Assembly: GCA_016794785.1 (NCBI GenBank)
Contig: JAEUHC010000010.1
Location: 1-64,000, forward strand
Length of the DNA stretch: 64,000 bases
Direction: 5' to 3'
Origin: Opitutaceae bacterium
Lineage (GTDB): Bacteria; Verrucomicrobiota; Verrucomicrobiia; Opitutales; Opitutaceae
Shown here: in pieces, positions 54,686-62,575 of the stretch
Numbering within the stretch: the stretch's first letter is position 1
Layout of the letters: each line of letters opens with the position of its first letter
Notes under the pieces: model-generated
Database searches by the model: none
What the model was told of the DNA's origin: nothing
What the model saw: the letters and a program-made list of their open reading frames with translations, nothing else
Program-made: the position numbers and the translations under genes

Positions 54686-55105
54686 ATGCCCGACATCCTA
54701 TCCAAGCGAAAGCGCTCCGCGCTCATGGCGCTCATCCGGGGGCGCGGGAACAAGGCTACGGAGCTGCGGCTCATCGCGATCTTCCGCGCGCACGCCATCA
54801 CGGGCTGGCGGCGCGGCTCGACGCTGCCGGGGCGGCCGGACTTTGTTTTCCCGCGGCTGAAATTCGCCGTCTTCGTCGATGGCTGCTTCTGGCACGGCTG
54901 CCCGATCCATGGCACGCAGCCGAAACAGAACGCGCAGTTCTGGCGCGAGAAGATCGCACGCAACCGCTCGCGTGATCGCCGCGTGGACCGCGAACTCCGC
55001 GCCCGCGGCTGGCGCGTGCTGCGCATCTGGGAGCACGCGCTGAAGCGCCGCCACGAGCGACGGCTGCTCGGCCGGATCGCCCGCGCCCTCGCCCACCTCC
55101 CGTAA
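54686..55105 (+). CDS. vsr: Very short patch repair (Vsr) endonuclease
   Basis: The 139-residue protein is complete. It starts with PDILSKRKRSALMALIRGRG and has the STLPGRPDFVFPRLKFAVFVDGCFWHGCPIH type core with the metal-binding Asp and the His/Cys zinc site. The C-terminus has the VLRIWEHALKR helix. Vsr nicks at T:G mismatches created by deamination of 5-methylcytosine and normally accompanies a Dcm-type methyltransferase. No methyltransferase of that kind is in the window, so this gene is solitary here. Confidence 0.93.
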   Translation: MPDILSKRKRSALMALIRGRGNKATELRLIAIFRAHAITGWRRGSTLPGRPDFVFPRLKFAVFVDGCFWHGCPIHGTQPKQNAQFWREKIARNRSRDRRVDRELRARGWRVLRIWEHALKRRHERRLLGRIARALAHLP

Positions 55106-55129
55106 TGCCAACGTCCGCTTCATTTTAGA

Positions 55130-55212
55130 CCTTTGTCATTGCGAGGTGCGCGCAGCGCGCCGTGGCAATCCAGCTGGATTGCTTCGTCGCTCCGCTCCTC
55201 GCAATGACAGTC
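55130..55212. repeat. Extragenic repeat, family A copy 2
   Basis: TCATTGCGAG at 55137-55146 and CTCGCAATGA at 55197-55207 are terminal inverted repeats that enclose GTGCGCGCAGCGCGCCGTGG, CAATCCAGCTGGATTG and a GCTTCGTCGCTCCGCTC string. It is nearly identical to 58075-58154. Upstream flanks TAATGCCAACG...CCGCTTC are shared too. Confidence 0.9.
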
Positions 55213-55320
55213 CAAGAGCGATGGGACGTTCGTATAAGAGGGCTTCCATAGCAGTCTCGGAGCGATGGCCGCGCGCCCTCGTCGCTCGACAGCCACCGCG
55301 CCGCTTGCCTTCCTTGGGCC

Positions 55321-56736
55321 ATGCGTCTGCCCCCTCGCTTCGCTCTGCTCCTGGCCTTGTCCCCGCTCGTGCTCGCCCGTGCCGCGCAGCCCGCCGCCAC
55401 CCTCGACTGGGCCAAGATCGACGCGGAGACGCTGCGGCATTTCCAGACCATCGTGCGCATGGACACCAGCGATCCGCCGGGCAATGAGCAGCCGGTCGCC
55501 GACTACCTGAAACGCACGCTCGAGGCCGCGGGCATCGAGGTGCAGGTCTTTGCCAAGGCCCCGCACCGCCCGAACGTCGTCGCCCGCCTGCGCGGCAACG
55601 GCAGCAAGCGTCCGCTCCTCATCATGGGCCACACCGACACCGTGAACGTCGATCCCAAGAAGTGGAAGCACGGCCCGTTCTCCGCCACGCGGGAGGACGG
55701 CTGGATCTACGGCCGCGGCACGGTGGACGACAAAGACAACGTCACCGCCGCGCTCATGACCCTGCTGCTCCTCAAGCGGAACGCCGTGCCGCTCGACCGC
55801 GATGTGATCTTCCTCGCCGAGGCCGGCGAGGAGGGCGCGGTGCAGTTTGGCATCGAGTTCATGGTGCAAAACCATTTCGCCGCGATCGACGCGGAGTTCT
55901 GCATCGCCGAGGGCGGCCGCGTGTCGCGCACCGGCGGCCAGGTCCACTACGCCAGCGTGCAGACGACCGAGAAAATCCCCAACCGCATCCGCGTGATCGC
56001 GCGCGGCGTGGCCGGCCACGGCTCCGTGCCCCTGCGCAGCAACGCCATCGTCCACCTCGCCAAGGCCGTCGCCAAAATCGCCGACTGGCAGACGCCCATG
56101 CGCCTCAACGAGACGACGCGCGCCTTCTTCGAGCGCCTCGCCACCATCAGCCCGCCCGAGGAGGCCGCGCGCTACCGCGCCGTGCTGCGCGGCGACGAGT
56201 CGGGCGCCGCGCAGGAGCATTTCGCCGAGCACCAGCCCGCGCTGCACTCGACGCTGCGCACCTCGATCTCGCCCAACATCATCCAGGGCGGCTACCGCGT
56301 GAACGTCATCCCCTCCGAGGTCGAGGCGACGCTCGATATCCGCGCGTTGCCCGACGAGGACATGGCGCGCTTCTTGGAGCAGCTGAAAACGATCATCGAC
56401 GATCCCGCGATCTCGCTCGAGCCCGCGCCGGGCCACAGCCGCCCCGGCGCCCCGCCCTCGCGCCTGCGCACGGAGGCCTTTGAGGTGATCGAGGCGGCCG
56501 TGCGGCGCCACTACGGCGTCATCACCATTCCCTCGATGAGCACCGGCGCGACCGACATGGCCTTCCTCCGCGCGCGCGGCATCGAGTGCTACGGCATCGG
56601 CCCCGGCATCGACACCGAGGACGGCCCCAAGGGCTTCGGCGCGCACAGCGATCAGGAGCGCATCCTCGAGGCGGAGCTCTACCGCTTCGTGCGGTTCAAC
56701 TACGACACGGTCGTGAGCCTGGCGGGGAAGCGGTAG
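55321..56736 (+). CDS. Exported M20-family metallopeptidase
   Basis: The 471-residue protein has a signal peptide (cleavage near VLARA-A). It carries M20 zinc-peptidase motifs: LLIMGHTDTVNVDP (zinc His and catalytic Asp), YGRGTVDDKDN (bridging Asp), FLAEAGEEGA (catalytic Glu and zinc Glu), and a C-terminal GFGAHSDQERI with the last zinc His. The inserted dimerisation lid contains RVIARGVAGHGSVPLRSNAI. It probably removes N- or C-terminal residues from peptides or N-acyl amino acids in the periplasm. Confidence 0.92.
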   Translation: MRLPPRFALLLALSPLVLARAAQPAATLDWAKIDAETLRHFQTIVRMDTSDPPGNEQPVADYLKRTLEAAGIEVQVFAKAPHRPNVVARLRGNGSKRPLLIMGHTDTVNVDPKKWKHGPFSATREDGWIYGRGTVDDKDNVTAALMTLLLLKRNAVPLDRDVIFLAEAGEEGAVQFGIEFMVQNHFAAIDAEFCIAEGGRVSRTGGQVHYASVQTTEKIPNRIRVIARGVAGHGSVPLRSNAIVHLAKAVAKIADWQTPMRLNETTRAFFERLATISPPEEAARYRAVLRGDESGAAQEHFAEHQPALHSTLRTSISPNIIQGGYRVNVIPSEVEATLDIRALPDEDMARFLEQLKTIIDDPAISLEPAPGHSRPGAPPSRLRTEAFEVIEAAVRRHYGVITIPSMSTGATDMAFLRARGIECYGIGPGIDTEDGPKGFGAHSDQERILEAELYRFVRFNYDTVVSLAGKR

Positions 56737-56763
56737 GGCGCGCGGATCAAGGGGCGGAAACAT

Positions 56764-56792
56764 TTCTAAGAAAGCCGCACGTCACGCGTCAT
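56764..56792 (+). promoter_or_regulatory. Bipartite motif TTCTAAGAAA-N8-TCACGCGTCAT, copy 2
   Basis: The same two exact blocks and 8-base gap as at 9433-9461. Here they begin 28 bases after the M20 peptidase stop and end 30 bases before the ATG of the DUF6624 gene. An AT-rich ATTTTAATTTA stretch follows and could hold a promoter -10 region. Confidence 0.45.
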
Positions 56793-56822
56793 TTTAATTT
56801 ACCACCGTTCCCCTCGCTCACC

Positions 56823-57782
56823 ATGCGCTCAATCACCTGCGGTTTTGTCCTCAACGTTGCCCTGCTAGCCTTACCCGCGTTCGCGCAAGACTACAGGAGT
56901 TTGATCGCGGAGGGAAACACCGCGATTGCCGCCAAGGACTATGCCAAGGCGCTCGCTCGGTTTGAGGCGGCGTTCAAGACCACGACCGGACCGGCCGCCT
57001 ACGATCTCTTCAACGGCGCGCGCGCCGCGGCCTTGGCAGCCAAACCCGACGTAGCGCTCGACTGGCTCGAAAAGGCCGTGGCGCTCGGGTGGGCGAACCC
57101 AGCGAACATGCAGTCGAACCCCGACCTCGTGTCGTTGCACGCTCGGCCGCGGTGGGCGGCGGTCTTGTCAGAAGCCAGGGCGAAACGAAAAGTGCTCGAT
57201 GCGAAAATCGACAAACCTCTCCGCACCGAGCTGCGCGCCATCCTCGATGCCGATCAGCGGGGTCGTCAGCAAATCGCGGAAATCGAAAAGCAATTCGGTC
57301 GCGACTCCGTTCCCATGCGCGAACTCTGGAAGAAAATCGAGGAAGCCGATCGCGCCAATCTGGCGAAGGTAACCGCGATCCTCGACAGCCGCGGATGGCT
57401 CGGTCCCGAGGTGGTCGGCAGCGACGGCAGCAGCGCGCTCTTCCTCGTCATCCAACACGCAAATCCGGAGACGCAGCGCAAATACCTCCCGATGATGCGG
57501 GCCGCGGCCAAAGATGGCCGGGCTCAAGCCAGCTCGCTCGCGCTGCTGGAGGATCGTGTCGCGCTGGGTGAGGGTCGCCGGCAAACCTTCGGCAGCCAGA
57601 TCGGCACCGACGCGAAAACTGGCGCTTACTATGTCCTGCCGCTCGAGGATCCGGATCATGTTGATGAGCGACGTGCCAGCGTCGGACTCCCCCCGCTCGC
57701 CGACTACGTGGCTCACTGGGGGATCACGTGGGACGTCGAAGCTTACAAAAAGCAGCTCCCCCAGCTCGAAAAACGCGACTAA
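56823..57782 (+). CDS. Exported DUF6624/TPR-like protein
   Basis: The 319-residue product has a signal peptide (cleavage near ALPAFA-Q). A TPR-like helical segment follows (IAEGNTAIAAKDYAKALARFEAAF, ALDWLEKAVALGW). The C-terminal 190 residues match the DUF6624 pattern: LRTELRAILDADQRGRQQI, AILDSRGWLGPEVVGSDGSSALFLVIQHA, QRKYLPMMRAAAKDGRA and LLEDRVALGEGRRQTFGSQI. No enzymatic role is established. A hairpin at 57813 and a tRNA on the other strand follow. Confidence 0.82.
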   Translation: MRSITCGFVLNVALLALPAFAQDYRSLIAEGNTAIAAKDYAKALARFEAAFKTTTGPAAYDLFNGARAAALAAKPDVALDWLEKAVALGWANPANMQSNPDLVSLHARPRWAAVLSEARAKRKVLDAKIDKPLRTELRAILDADQRGRQQIAEIEKQFGRDSVPMRELWKKIEEADRANLAKVTAILDSRGWLGPEVVGSDGSSALFLVIQHANPETQRKYLPMMRAAAKDGRAQASSLALLEDRVALGEGRRQTFGSQIGTDAKTGAYYVLPLEDPDHVDERRASVGLPPLADYVAHWGITWDVEAYKKQLPQLEKRD

Positions 57783-57812
57783 GGGCAGCCGATCGATAGC
57801 CCCGCAAAGCAG

Positions 57813-57839
57813 AAAACCCACTCGCAATGAGTGGGTTTT
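57813..57839. terminator. Bidirectional hairpin terminator
   Basis: AAAACCCACTC and GAGTGGGTTTT form a perfect 11-bp stem around a 5-base loop. The A and T tracts at both ends let it work for the DUF6624 gene on the plus strand and the tRNA-Gly gene on the minus strand, whose 3' end is 8 bases away. Confidence 0.85.
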
Positions 57840-57846
57840 CGCAAAA

Positions 57847-57922
<76 letters not shown>

Positions 57923-57936
57923 AAAACAGGGTGCTA

Positions 57937-57964
57937 GGACTAGGCCCGCACTCGCATCCGTCAA
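57937..57964 (-). promoter_or_regulatory. Putative promoter of tRNA-Gly
   Basis: On the minus strand TTGACG (57964-57959) is followed after 16 bases by TAGTCC (57942-57937), with the tRNA start 15 bases further. The -35 is good and the -10 weak; the distance to the tRNA fits a short leader. Confidence 0.4.
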
Positions 57965-58074
57965 CTGCTATTTTGGAACGGAGAAATCCAGTGCGCGTCG
58001 CCGGATTATCCCGCCGATAAATAGCGCGCGATGGCTTCGAGCGGGCGTAATGCCAACGGCAGCTTCCTACCAGA

Positions 58075-58154
58075 CCTTTGTCATTGCGAGGTGCGCGATG
58101 CGCACCGTGGCAATCCAGCTGGATTGCTTCGTCGCTCCGCTCCTCGCAATGACA
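58075..58154. repeat. Extragenic repeat, family A copy 3
   Basis: CCTTTGTCATTGCGAGGTGCGCGATGCGCACCGTGG and CAATCCAGCTGGATTG followed by GCTTCGTCGCTCCGCTCCTCGCAATGACAG in pieces. Close to the 55130 copy; one inner stem has compensating changes (GCGCGATGCGC against GCGCGCAGCGCGC). Confidence 0.9.
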
Positions 58155-58169
58155 GGACAAAGGCGAAGC

Positions 58170-58230
58170 AACGTTGGAGCGAGCTTGCTCGCGCCATCCG
58201 GAAAGTCGCGAGCAAGCTCGCTCCCACAAA
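58170..58230. repeat. Extragenic repeat, family B copy 2
   Basis: TTGGAGCGAGCTTGCTCGCG and CGCGAGCAAGCTCGCTCCCA face each other around CCATCCGGAAAGT, giving a near-perfect 20-bp stem whose arms are themselves palindromic. It precedes the end of the NtrC-type gene and may serve as its terminator. Confidence 0.8.
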
Positions 58231-58256
58231 AATCAAAAACCACCGTGGCCTCCGCC

Positions 58257-59669
58257 TCAGCGATCGATCACATCGAGTTCGGGCCACTGCGCGATCTTGC
58301 GGTGCAGGGTGCGGCGGCTCACGCCCATCAGTTCGGCGGCGTGGGTGCGGTTGCCGCGGGCCTTGAGCAGGGCCTCGCGCAGCAGGCGCTTCTCGTTCTC
58401 CTCGACCGAGAGCGAAGGCCCGGCCGACGCGGGCGCAGCGGTGGCGGCCGCGACATTCGCCGCCGCCACACCCGGGCCGCTGACGACGACCGGCTCGCCT
58501 TCGCCGCGGAACTTGGGCTCGAGATCGTATTCCGTGAGGCTGCCGCCGCGGCGGAGCACGACGGCGTTTTCGCAGAAATTCCGCAGCTCGCGGATGTTTC
58601 CCGGCCACGCGTAGGCCTGGAGGGTGCGCAGCGCGCCAGCCTCGACCGTGAGCGGCGGCACGCCGTTTTCATCGGAAAACACGCGGATGAAATGCGCCAG
58701 CAGCAGCGGGATGTCGTCGGTGCGATCACGCAGCGGCGGCATGAGCAGGCGCACGACATTGAGGCGGAAAAACAGATCCTCGCGGAATTTTCCGTCGCGC
58801 ACCATCTGCTCGAGGTTGCGGTTGGTCGCGGCGACGAGGCGCACGTCGAGCTCGATGGGCTTGGAGCCGCCGACGCGCTCGATCGCCTTGGTCTCAAGGA
58901 AGCGCAGGAGCTTCACCTGCGTGGACTGCGAGATCTCGCCGATCTCGTCGAGGAAGAGCGTGCCGCCGGCGGCGGACTCGAAGCGGCCGATGCGGCGCTC
59001 CGTCGCGCCCGTGAACGAGCCGCGCTCGTGGCCGAAGAGCTCGCTCTCGAGCAGGTTCTCCGAGAGCGCCGCGCAGTGCACCGCGACAAAGGCCGCGCGC
59101 GCCCGCGGGCTCGCCTGATGGATGGCCTGCGCGATCAGCTCCTTGCCGGTGCCGGACTCGCCCTCGATCAGAATCGTGGCGCGGGAGGGCGCGACGAGCT
59201 TCATCTTGTCGATGACGGCCTTCAGCGGGGCCGAGGCGCCGATGATGCCCTCGATCTTGAATTTCTCGTCGAGGCGCTCGTGCAGCTGCTGCACCTCGAC
59301 CTCGAGCGTGCGGGTCTTGAGCGCGCGCTGGATGAGCACCTCGAGCCGCTCGATGTTGACGGGCTTGGTGAGAAAATCCACCGCGCCGCGCTTCATCGCC
59401 TCGACCGCGCTGTCGATGCTGCCGTAGGCCGTCATCATCAGCACGGCGGGGCGGTGCGGAAGCGCGAGGGCCTTGTCGATGACCTTGAGGCCCGACTTCC
59501 CGGGCATCCGCAGATCGGTGAGCACCACGTCGTAGGGCTGGGCGTCGAGCAGGTTGAACGCCTCCTCGGCGTTGGCCGCGATGGAGACGTCGTAGGTCTC
59601 GGCGAGGGCCTGTTGGAGCCCTTCGCGGGTATGTTTCTCGTCATCGACGATGAGGACACTGGGCGCCAT
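58257..59669 (-). CDS. NtrC-family sigma-54-dependent response regulator
   Basis: The 470-residue protein has three parts. The receiver domain (1-120) has the phosphoacceptor D52 in DVVLTDLRMPG and the conserved LTKP Lys. The AAA+ domain (about 140-375) has Walker A GESGTGKE, the sigma-54 contact loop GSFTGA (instead of the common GAFTGA), Walker B LFLDEIGE, and RLVAATNRNLE. A Fis-type helix-turn-helix is at the C-terminus (LLKARGNRTHAAELMGVSRRTLHRKI). It activates sigma-54 promoters when phosphorylated. No partner kinase is adjacent. ATG 59669 fits the receiver start. Confidence 0.94.
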   Translation of the reverse strand: MAPSVLIVDDEKHTREGLQQALAETYDVSIAANAEEAFNLLDAQPYDVVLTDLRMPGKSGLKVIDKALALPHRPAVLMMTAYGSIDSAVEAMKRGAVDFLTKPVNIERLEVLIQRALKTRTLEVEVQQLHERLDEKFKIEGIIGASAPLKAVIDKMKLVAPSRATILIEGESGTGKELIAQAIHQASPRARAAFVAVHCAALSENLLESELFGHERGSFTGATERRIGRFESAAGGTLFLDEIGEISQSTQVKLLRFLETKAIERVGGSKPIELDVRLVAATNRNLEQMVRDGKFREDLFFRLNVVRLLMPPLRDRTDDIPLLLAHFIRVFSDENGVPPLTVEAGALRTLQAYAWPGNIRELRNFCENAVVLRRGGSLTEYDLEPKFRGEGEPVVVSGPGVAAANVAAATAAPASAGPSLSVEENEKRLLREALLKARGNRTHAAELMGVSRRTLHRKIAQWPELDVIDR

Positions 59670-59758
59670 GCGCTCCATGAATCGCGCCATGCTCCGGCCG
59701 GTCAACGGGAAACACCGCCGGCGGCATCGCCGGCCGGGCCGGCCTTTTCCTCTCCAAC

Positions 59759-59843
59759 TGGTGCTCGGGACAGGACTCGAACCTGCACGCCTTGCGGCAC
59801 ATGCACCTCAAACATGTGTGTCTACCAATTCCACCACCCGAGC
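59759..59843 (-). tRNA. tRNA-Leu (anticodon GAG)
   Basis: On the minus strand: acceptor GCTCGGG/CCCGAGC, D-arm with TGGAATTGGTAGACAC, anticodon stem-loop CATGTTTGAGGTGCATG with GAG, a long variable arm with GTGCCGCAAGGCGT as expected for tRNA-Leu, and a TpsiC arm with GGTTCGAGTCC. The discriminator is A and CCA is encoded. It decodes CUC and CUU. Confidence 0.95.
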
Positions 59844-60071
59844 AGTTGGAAAACGAGGAACGCGGACTAAGGAAGATCGCCCGGGGCTTGTCCAGCCCTG
59901 AAATGAAAACGGCGCGTGGACTGGGCGCATCTCTGTTTTCTGGCGATGGAGACGCGCCGCCCTCGGCGCGTGGGCCCGACCGCGGCGAGGGCGCCGCGGC
60001 TCCAACCGCTGCGCGACTGCCTCACCGGTTCGACTGCGTGCGCCCAAAAAAGTCAGATGGCCCGCGCGGAC
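59844..60071. other. Intergenic stretch with GC-rich imperfect palindrome
   Basis: No gene is seen. Around 59945-60005 the sequence GATGGAGACGCGCCGCCCTCGGCGCGTGGGC followed by GCGGCGAGGGCGCCGCGGCTCC has several short self-complementary arms (GGCGCG/CGCGCC, GCCGC/GCGGC) and resembles an extragenic palindromic repeat, single in this window. Confidence 0.4.
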
Positions 60072-61139
60072 TCACCGCGCGCGCTGCCGCTCGACCAGGC
60101 CGCGCGCGAGTTCCGCGGCGAAAAACGGCCCGCGATAAATCATCCCGGTGTAAACCTGCACGAGCGCCGCGCCAGCATCGAGCTTCTCGGCCGCGCCCTC
60201 GACATCCGTGATGCCCCCCACCCCGATGATCGGCAGGCGGCCGCCGGTCGCGCGCGCGATGTAGCCGACGATTTCGGTCGAGCGCCGCCGCACGGGCGCG
60301 CCGCTGAGGCCGCCGGCCTCGTTGACGCCCGCAAAGAAGCCCGGGCGCGCGAGCGTGGTGTTGGTGGCGATCACGCCGTCGAGCCGGTATTCCGCGATCA
60401 CGCCGAGCACGGCGTCGATCTGCGGCCACGTGAGATCGGGCGCGATCTTCAGAAGGATCGGCACGTGGCGCTGGCCGGGCTGCGCGGCGCGTGCGGCGTT
60501 GGCGGAGGTCACCGCGCTCAGCAGCTCGCGCAGGCGCGACTCGTCCTGGAGTTGGCGAAGATTGGGCGTGTTGGGGCTCGAGACGTTGAGCACGAGGTAA
60601 TCAGCGAAGCCCGCGAGCCGCTGGAAACTCGCGAGGTAGTCGTCCGGCGCGCGCTCGATGGCGGTGACCTTGGACTTGCCGAGATTCACGCCGAGCGGGA
60701 TGCGCCGCGCACCGGGGCCGGGCTGCCGGGCAAGCCGCGCGGCGACGGCCTCGGAGCCCTCGTTGTTGAAACCCATCCTGTTAATCACGGCCTCCTCCGC
60801 CGGGTAGCGAAACATCCGCGGCTTAGGGTTACCCTCCTGCGCGAGCGCCGTGACGGTCCCGATCTCGACGTGGCCAAAGCCGAGCGCGGCGGCGGCGGGC
60901 CAGGCACGGGCGTTCTTGTCGAAGCCAGCGGCGAGGCCCACGGCATTCGGGAATTTCAGCCCGAAGACCTCGACCGGGCGCGCCCGCGCCGTCCCGCGGC
61001 GCGTCCACCATTCCAACGCAGCGCGCAGCGGCGCGAGGCGCCCGAGCAGGGCGAGCGCATCCACGCCCAGCTCGTGGGCCTCCTCTGAATCCCGGCGGAA
61101 TAGCTGCGGCCGGATCACGGACTCGTAGAAATTTTCCAT
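60072..61139 (-). CDS. pyrD: Dihydroorotate dehydrogenase (quinone), class 2
   Basis: The 355-residue enzyme oxidises dihydroorotate to orotate in pyrimidine synthesis and passes electrons to quinone at the inner membrane. It begins with an N-terminal helix typical of class 2 (ENFYESVIRPQLFRRDSEEAHEL). AVGLAAGFDKNARAW and NRMGFNNEGSEAV follow, then NVSSPNTPNLRQLQD with the catalytic Ser, KIAPDL, NTTLARPG, and the FMN phosphate site IIGVGGITDVEGAAEKLDAGAALVQVYTGM in pieces. ATG 61139 matches the family start. Confidence 0.96.
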   Translation of the reverse strand: MENFYESVIRPQLFRRDSEEAHELGVDALALLGRLAPLRAALEWWTRRGTARARPVEVFGLKFPNAVGLAAGFDKNARAWPAAAALGFGHVEIGTVTALAQEGNPKPRMFRYPAEEAVINRMGFNNEGSEAVAARLARQPGPGARRIPLGVNLGKSKVTAIERAPDDYLASFQRLAGFADYLVLNVSSPNTPNLRQLQDESRLRELLSAVTSANAARAAQPGQRHVPILLKIAPDLTWPQIDAVLGVIAEYRLDGVIATNTTLARPGFFAGVNEAGGLSGAPVRRRSTEIVGYIARATGGRLPIIGVGGITDVEGAAEKLDAGAALVQVYTGMIYRGPFFAAELARGLVERQRAR

Positions 61140-61318
61140 CGCGCGCGACGCTGCGTTTGCCCGCGGCGCTTGGCAAGAACCGCGCATCCGAAGCCCCGTT
61201 TCCGCAGGCTTTTCCGCCCAACCTCGTGCGGCGGGAGCACGATTTCGCGCCCGCGGTTTTTGGGCTTGTTATTTGAAAACCCACTCGCACGCTGCGCCAA
61301 AAATCAGACCTGACACTC

Positions 61319-62170
61319 ATGGCCAAAGCTACTTCCACACTCAATTGGTGCGTCGTCCGCATCGGCGACGATCATAACTGGTGGGTCTCCGAGACCAGCG
61401 ACCCCGTGCGCTGGGACGTCGATGGTCTCAGCATCATCGACCCCCGCCAAGTGCAGCACCTCATTGAGCTGCTCGATCCGCTGCGCGACTACGGGTTCAA
61501 TCAGGATATTTTCGACGCAGCCTTCATCCCGTTCCGCATCGAAAAGGATCTCGGCAACGGCAGCGTCCGCCTGAAGCGCGTCAAGGAGTCTCTCGTCGAG
61601 TCCGAGGAAAAGCTCTTCGGCCTGCCGGACATCCTCGACGAGGAAAACGGCCCCTACGCCGATCTCCTCGACCACGTCACGCGCTGCCGCGTGAAGATGC
61701 TCAACGACCTCTTCAAGTTCGAATCCAAACTCACCGTGGACGAGGTCGAGGACGAGATTCGCGAGGACCAGAACAGCAATTTCATCCAAGGCAAAGCCGT
61801 CCACACCTTCGAGGAACTCACCTCCATCCTCGACTACATGCCCGCCGGCTACGACGCCGACGAGGAAGCTCCGGCCAAAGGCGTCGAAGACGAAGGCGAC
61901 GACGATGATCTGCCCGAGCTCGACGAAGCCGAGGAGGAGAAACTCAAGAACGACGAATCGCTCAAGTGGGACGAGGACGAGGAGCCCGCCGCCGACGAAC
62001 TCGATGCCGATGGCAAGAAAAAGGAAAAGAGTGGAGCCAAAGGCGACGACGATGACGACGACCTCGACGACGACGACGATGATGATGACGACGACGAGGA
62101 CGAAGATGACGAGGACTCCGACGAGGATGACGAGGACAAACCCAAGAAAAAGACCAAGGGTAAGCGCTGA
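61319..62170 (+). CDS. Conserved unknown protein with acidic tail
   Basis: The 283-residue cytosolic protein has an ordered N-terminal part (about 1-180) with NWCVVRIGDDHNWWVSETSD, IIDPRQVQHLIELLDPLRDYGF and LLDHVTRCRVKMLNDLFKFESKL. From about 182 onward it is dominated by Asp and Glu, with one almost pure Asp run near 240-255, ending in a short Lys-rich KKKTKGKR. Such a tail could mimic nucleic acid or bind basic proteins or cations. No family name is known to me. A strong terminator follows 30 bases downstream. Confidence 0.75.
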   Translation: MAKATSTLNWCVVRIGDDHNWWVSETSDPVRWDVDGLSIIDPRQVQHLIELLDPLRDYGFNQDIFDAAFIPFRIEKDLGNGSVRLKRVKESLVESEEKLFGLPDILDEENGPYADLLDHVTRCRVKMLNDLFKFESKLTVDEVEDEIREDQNSNFIQGKAVHTFEELTSILDYMPAGYDADEEAPAKGVEDEGDDDDLPELDEAEEEKLKNDESLKWDEDEEPAADELDADGKKKEKSGAKGDDDDDDLDDDDDDDDDDEDEDDEDSDEDDEDKPKKKTKGKR

Positions 62171-62201
62171 CACCGCGGCCCTCCCGCCCCTCTCGTCTGA
62201 C

Positions 62202-62233
62202 AAAAAGGCCGCCGATAATCGGCGGCCTTTTTT
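62202..62233 (+). terminator. Rho-independent terminator
   Basis: AAAAAGGCCGCCGA and TCGGCGGCCTTTTTT form a perfect stem with a 3-base loop, flanked by an A-run and a T-run. It can act on both strands but mainly ends the acidic-tail gene. Confidence 0.9.
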
Positions 62234-62280
62234 ATTCCTGACTTATGCCAACGTCCCGTGACGAGCAGACTATTCCGAGG

Positions 62281-62372
62281 TGGGGCCGGTTCTCCGAACC
62301 GGCCTGGGTTGTAGGGCGATGCGCCGGCTGGAACCCAGGCCGCTTGCGGAGAAGCGGCCCCACCGCCAATCG
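62281..62372. repeat. Extragenic repeat, family D copy 2
   Basis: GGGGCCGGTTCTCCGAACCGGCC, then TGGGTTGTAGGGCGATGCGC and CGGCTGGAACCCA, then CGCTTGCGGAGAAGCGGCCCC. The outer GGGGCC/GGCCCC and middle TGGGTT/AACCCA arms pair. The middle core matches the reverse complement of 17691-17719. Confidence 0.7.
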
Positions 62373-62443
62373 TTCGGAAGATCCAAACTTCAAACAACGT
62401 GTCAGCGGGCGCCCCGGCGACCCCGTCTCGCTTGATTCGGCTG

Positions 62444-62496
62444 TGGGAGCGTGCTTGCACGCGACCGTCGCGACCAAGGTCGCTCCCACAAGTCAG
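62444..62496. repeat. Extragenic repeat, family B copy 3
   Basis: CTGTGGGAGCGTGCTTGCACGCGACCGTCG and CGACCAAGGTCGCTCCCACAAG: outer TGTGGGAGCG and CGCTCCCACA pair. It lies between the family D repeat and the end of hemB, in a 400-base stretch without a gene. Confidence 0.75.
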
Positions 62497-62575
62497 ATTC
62501 GCTCGGTCATGATCGTTGCCCAAAGCCCCGCTTCTTCCGAAGCGGGCCGCGCCGAAGGCGCCGGCGCGAACGTCC

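Noticed and set aside
61989..62160. GAC/GAT-rich run as a microsatellite or CRISPR-like array
   Set aside because: It is the coding sequence of the acidic tail, in frame and with mixed Asp codons; there is no repeat-spacer structure.
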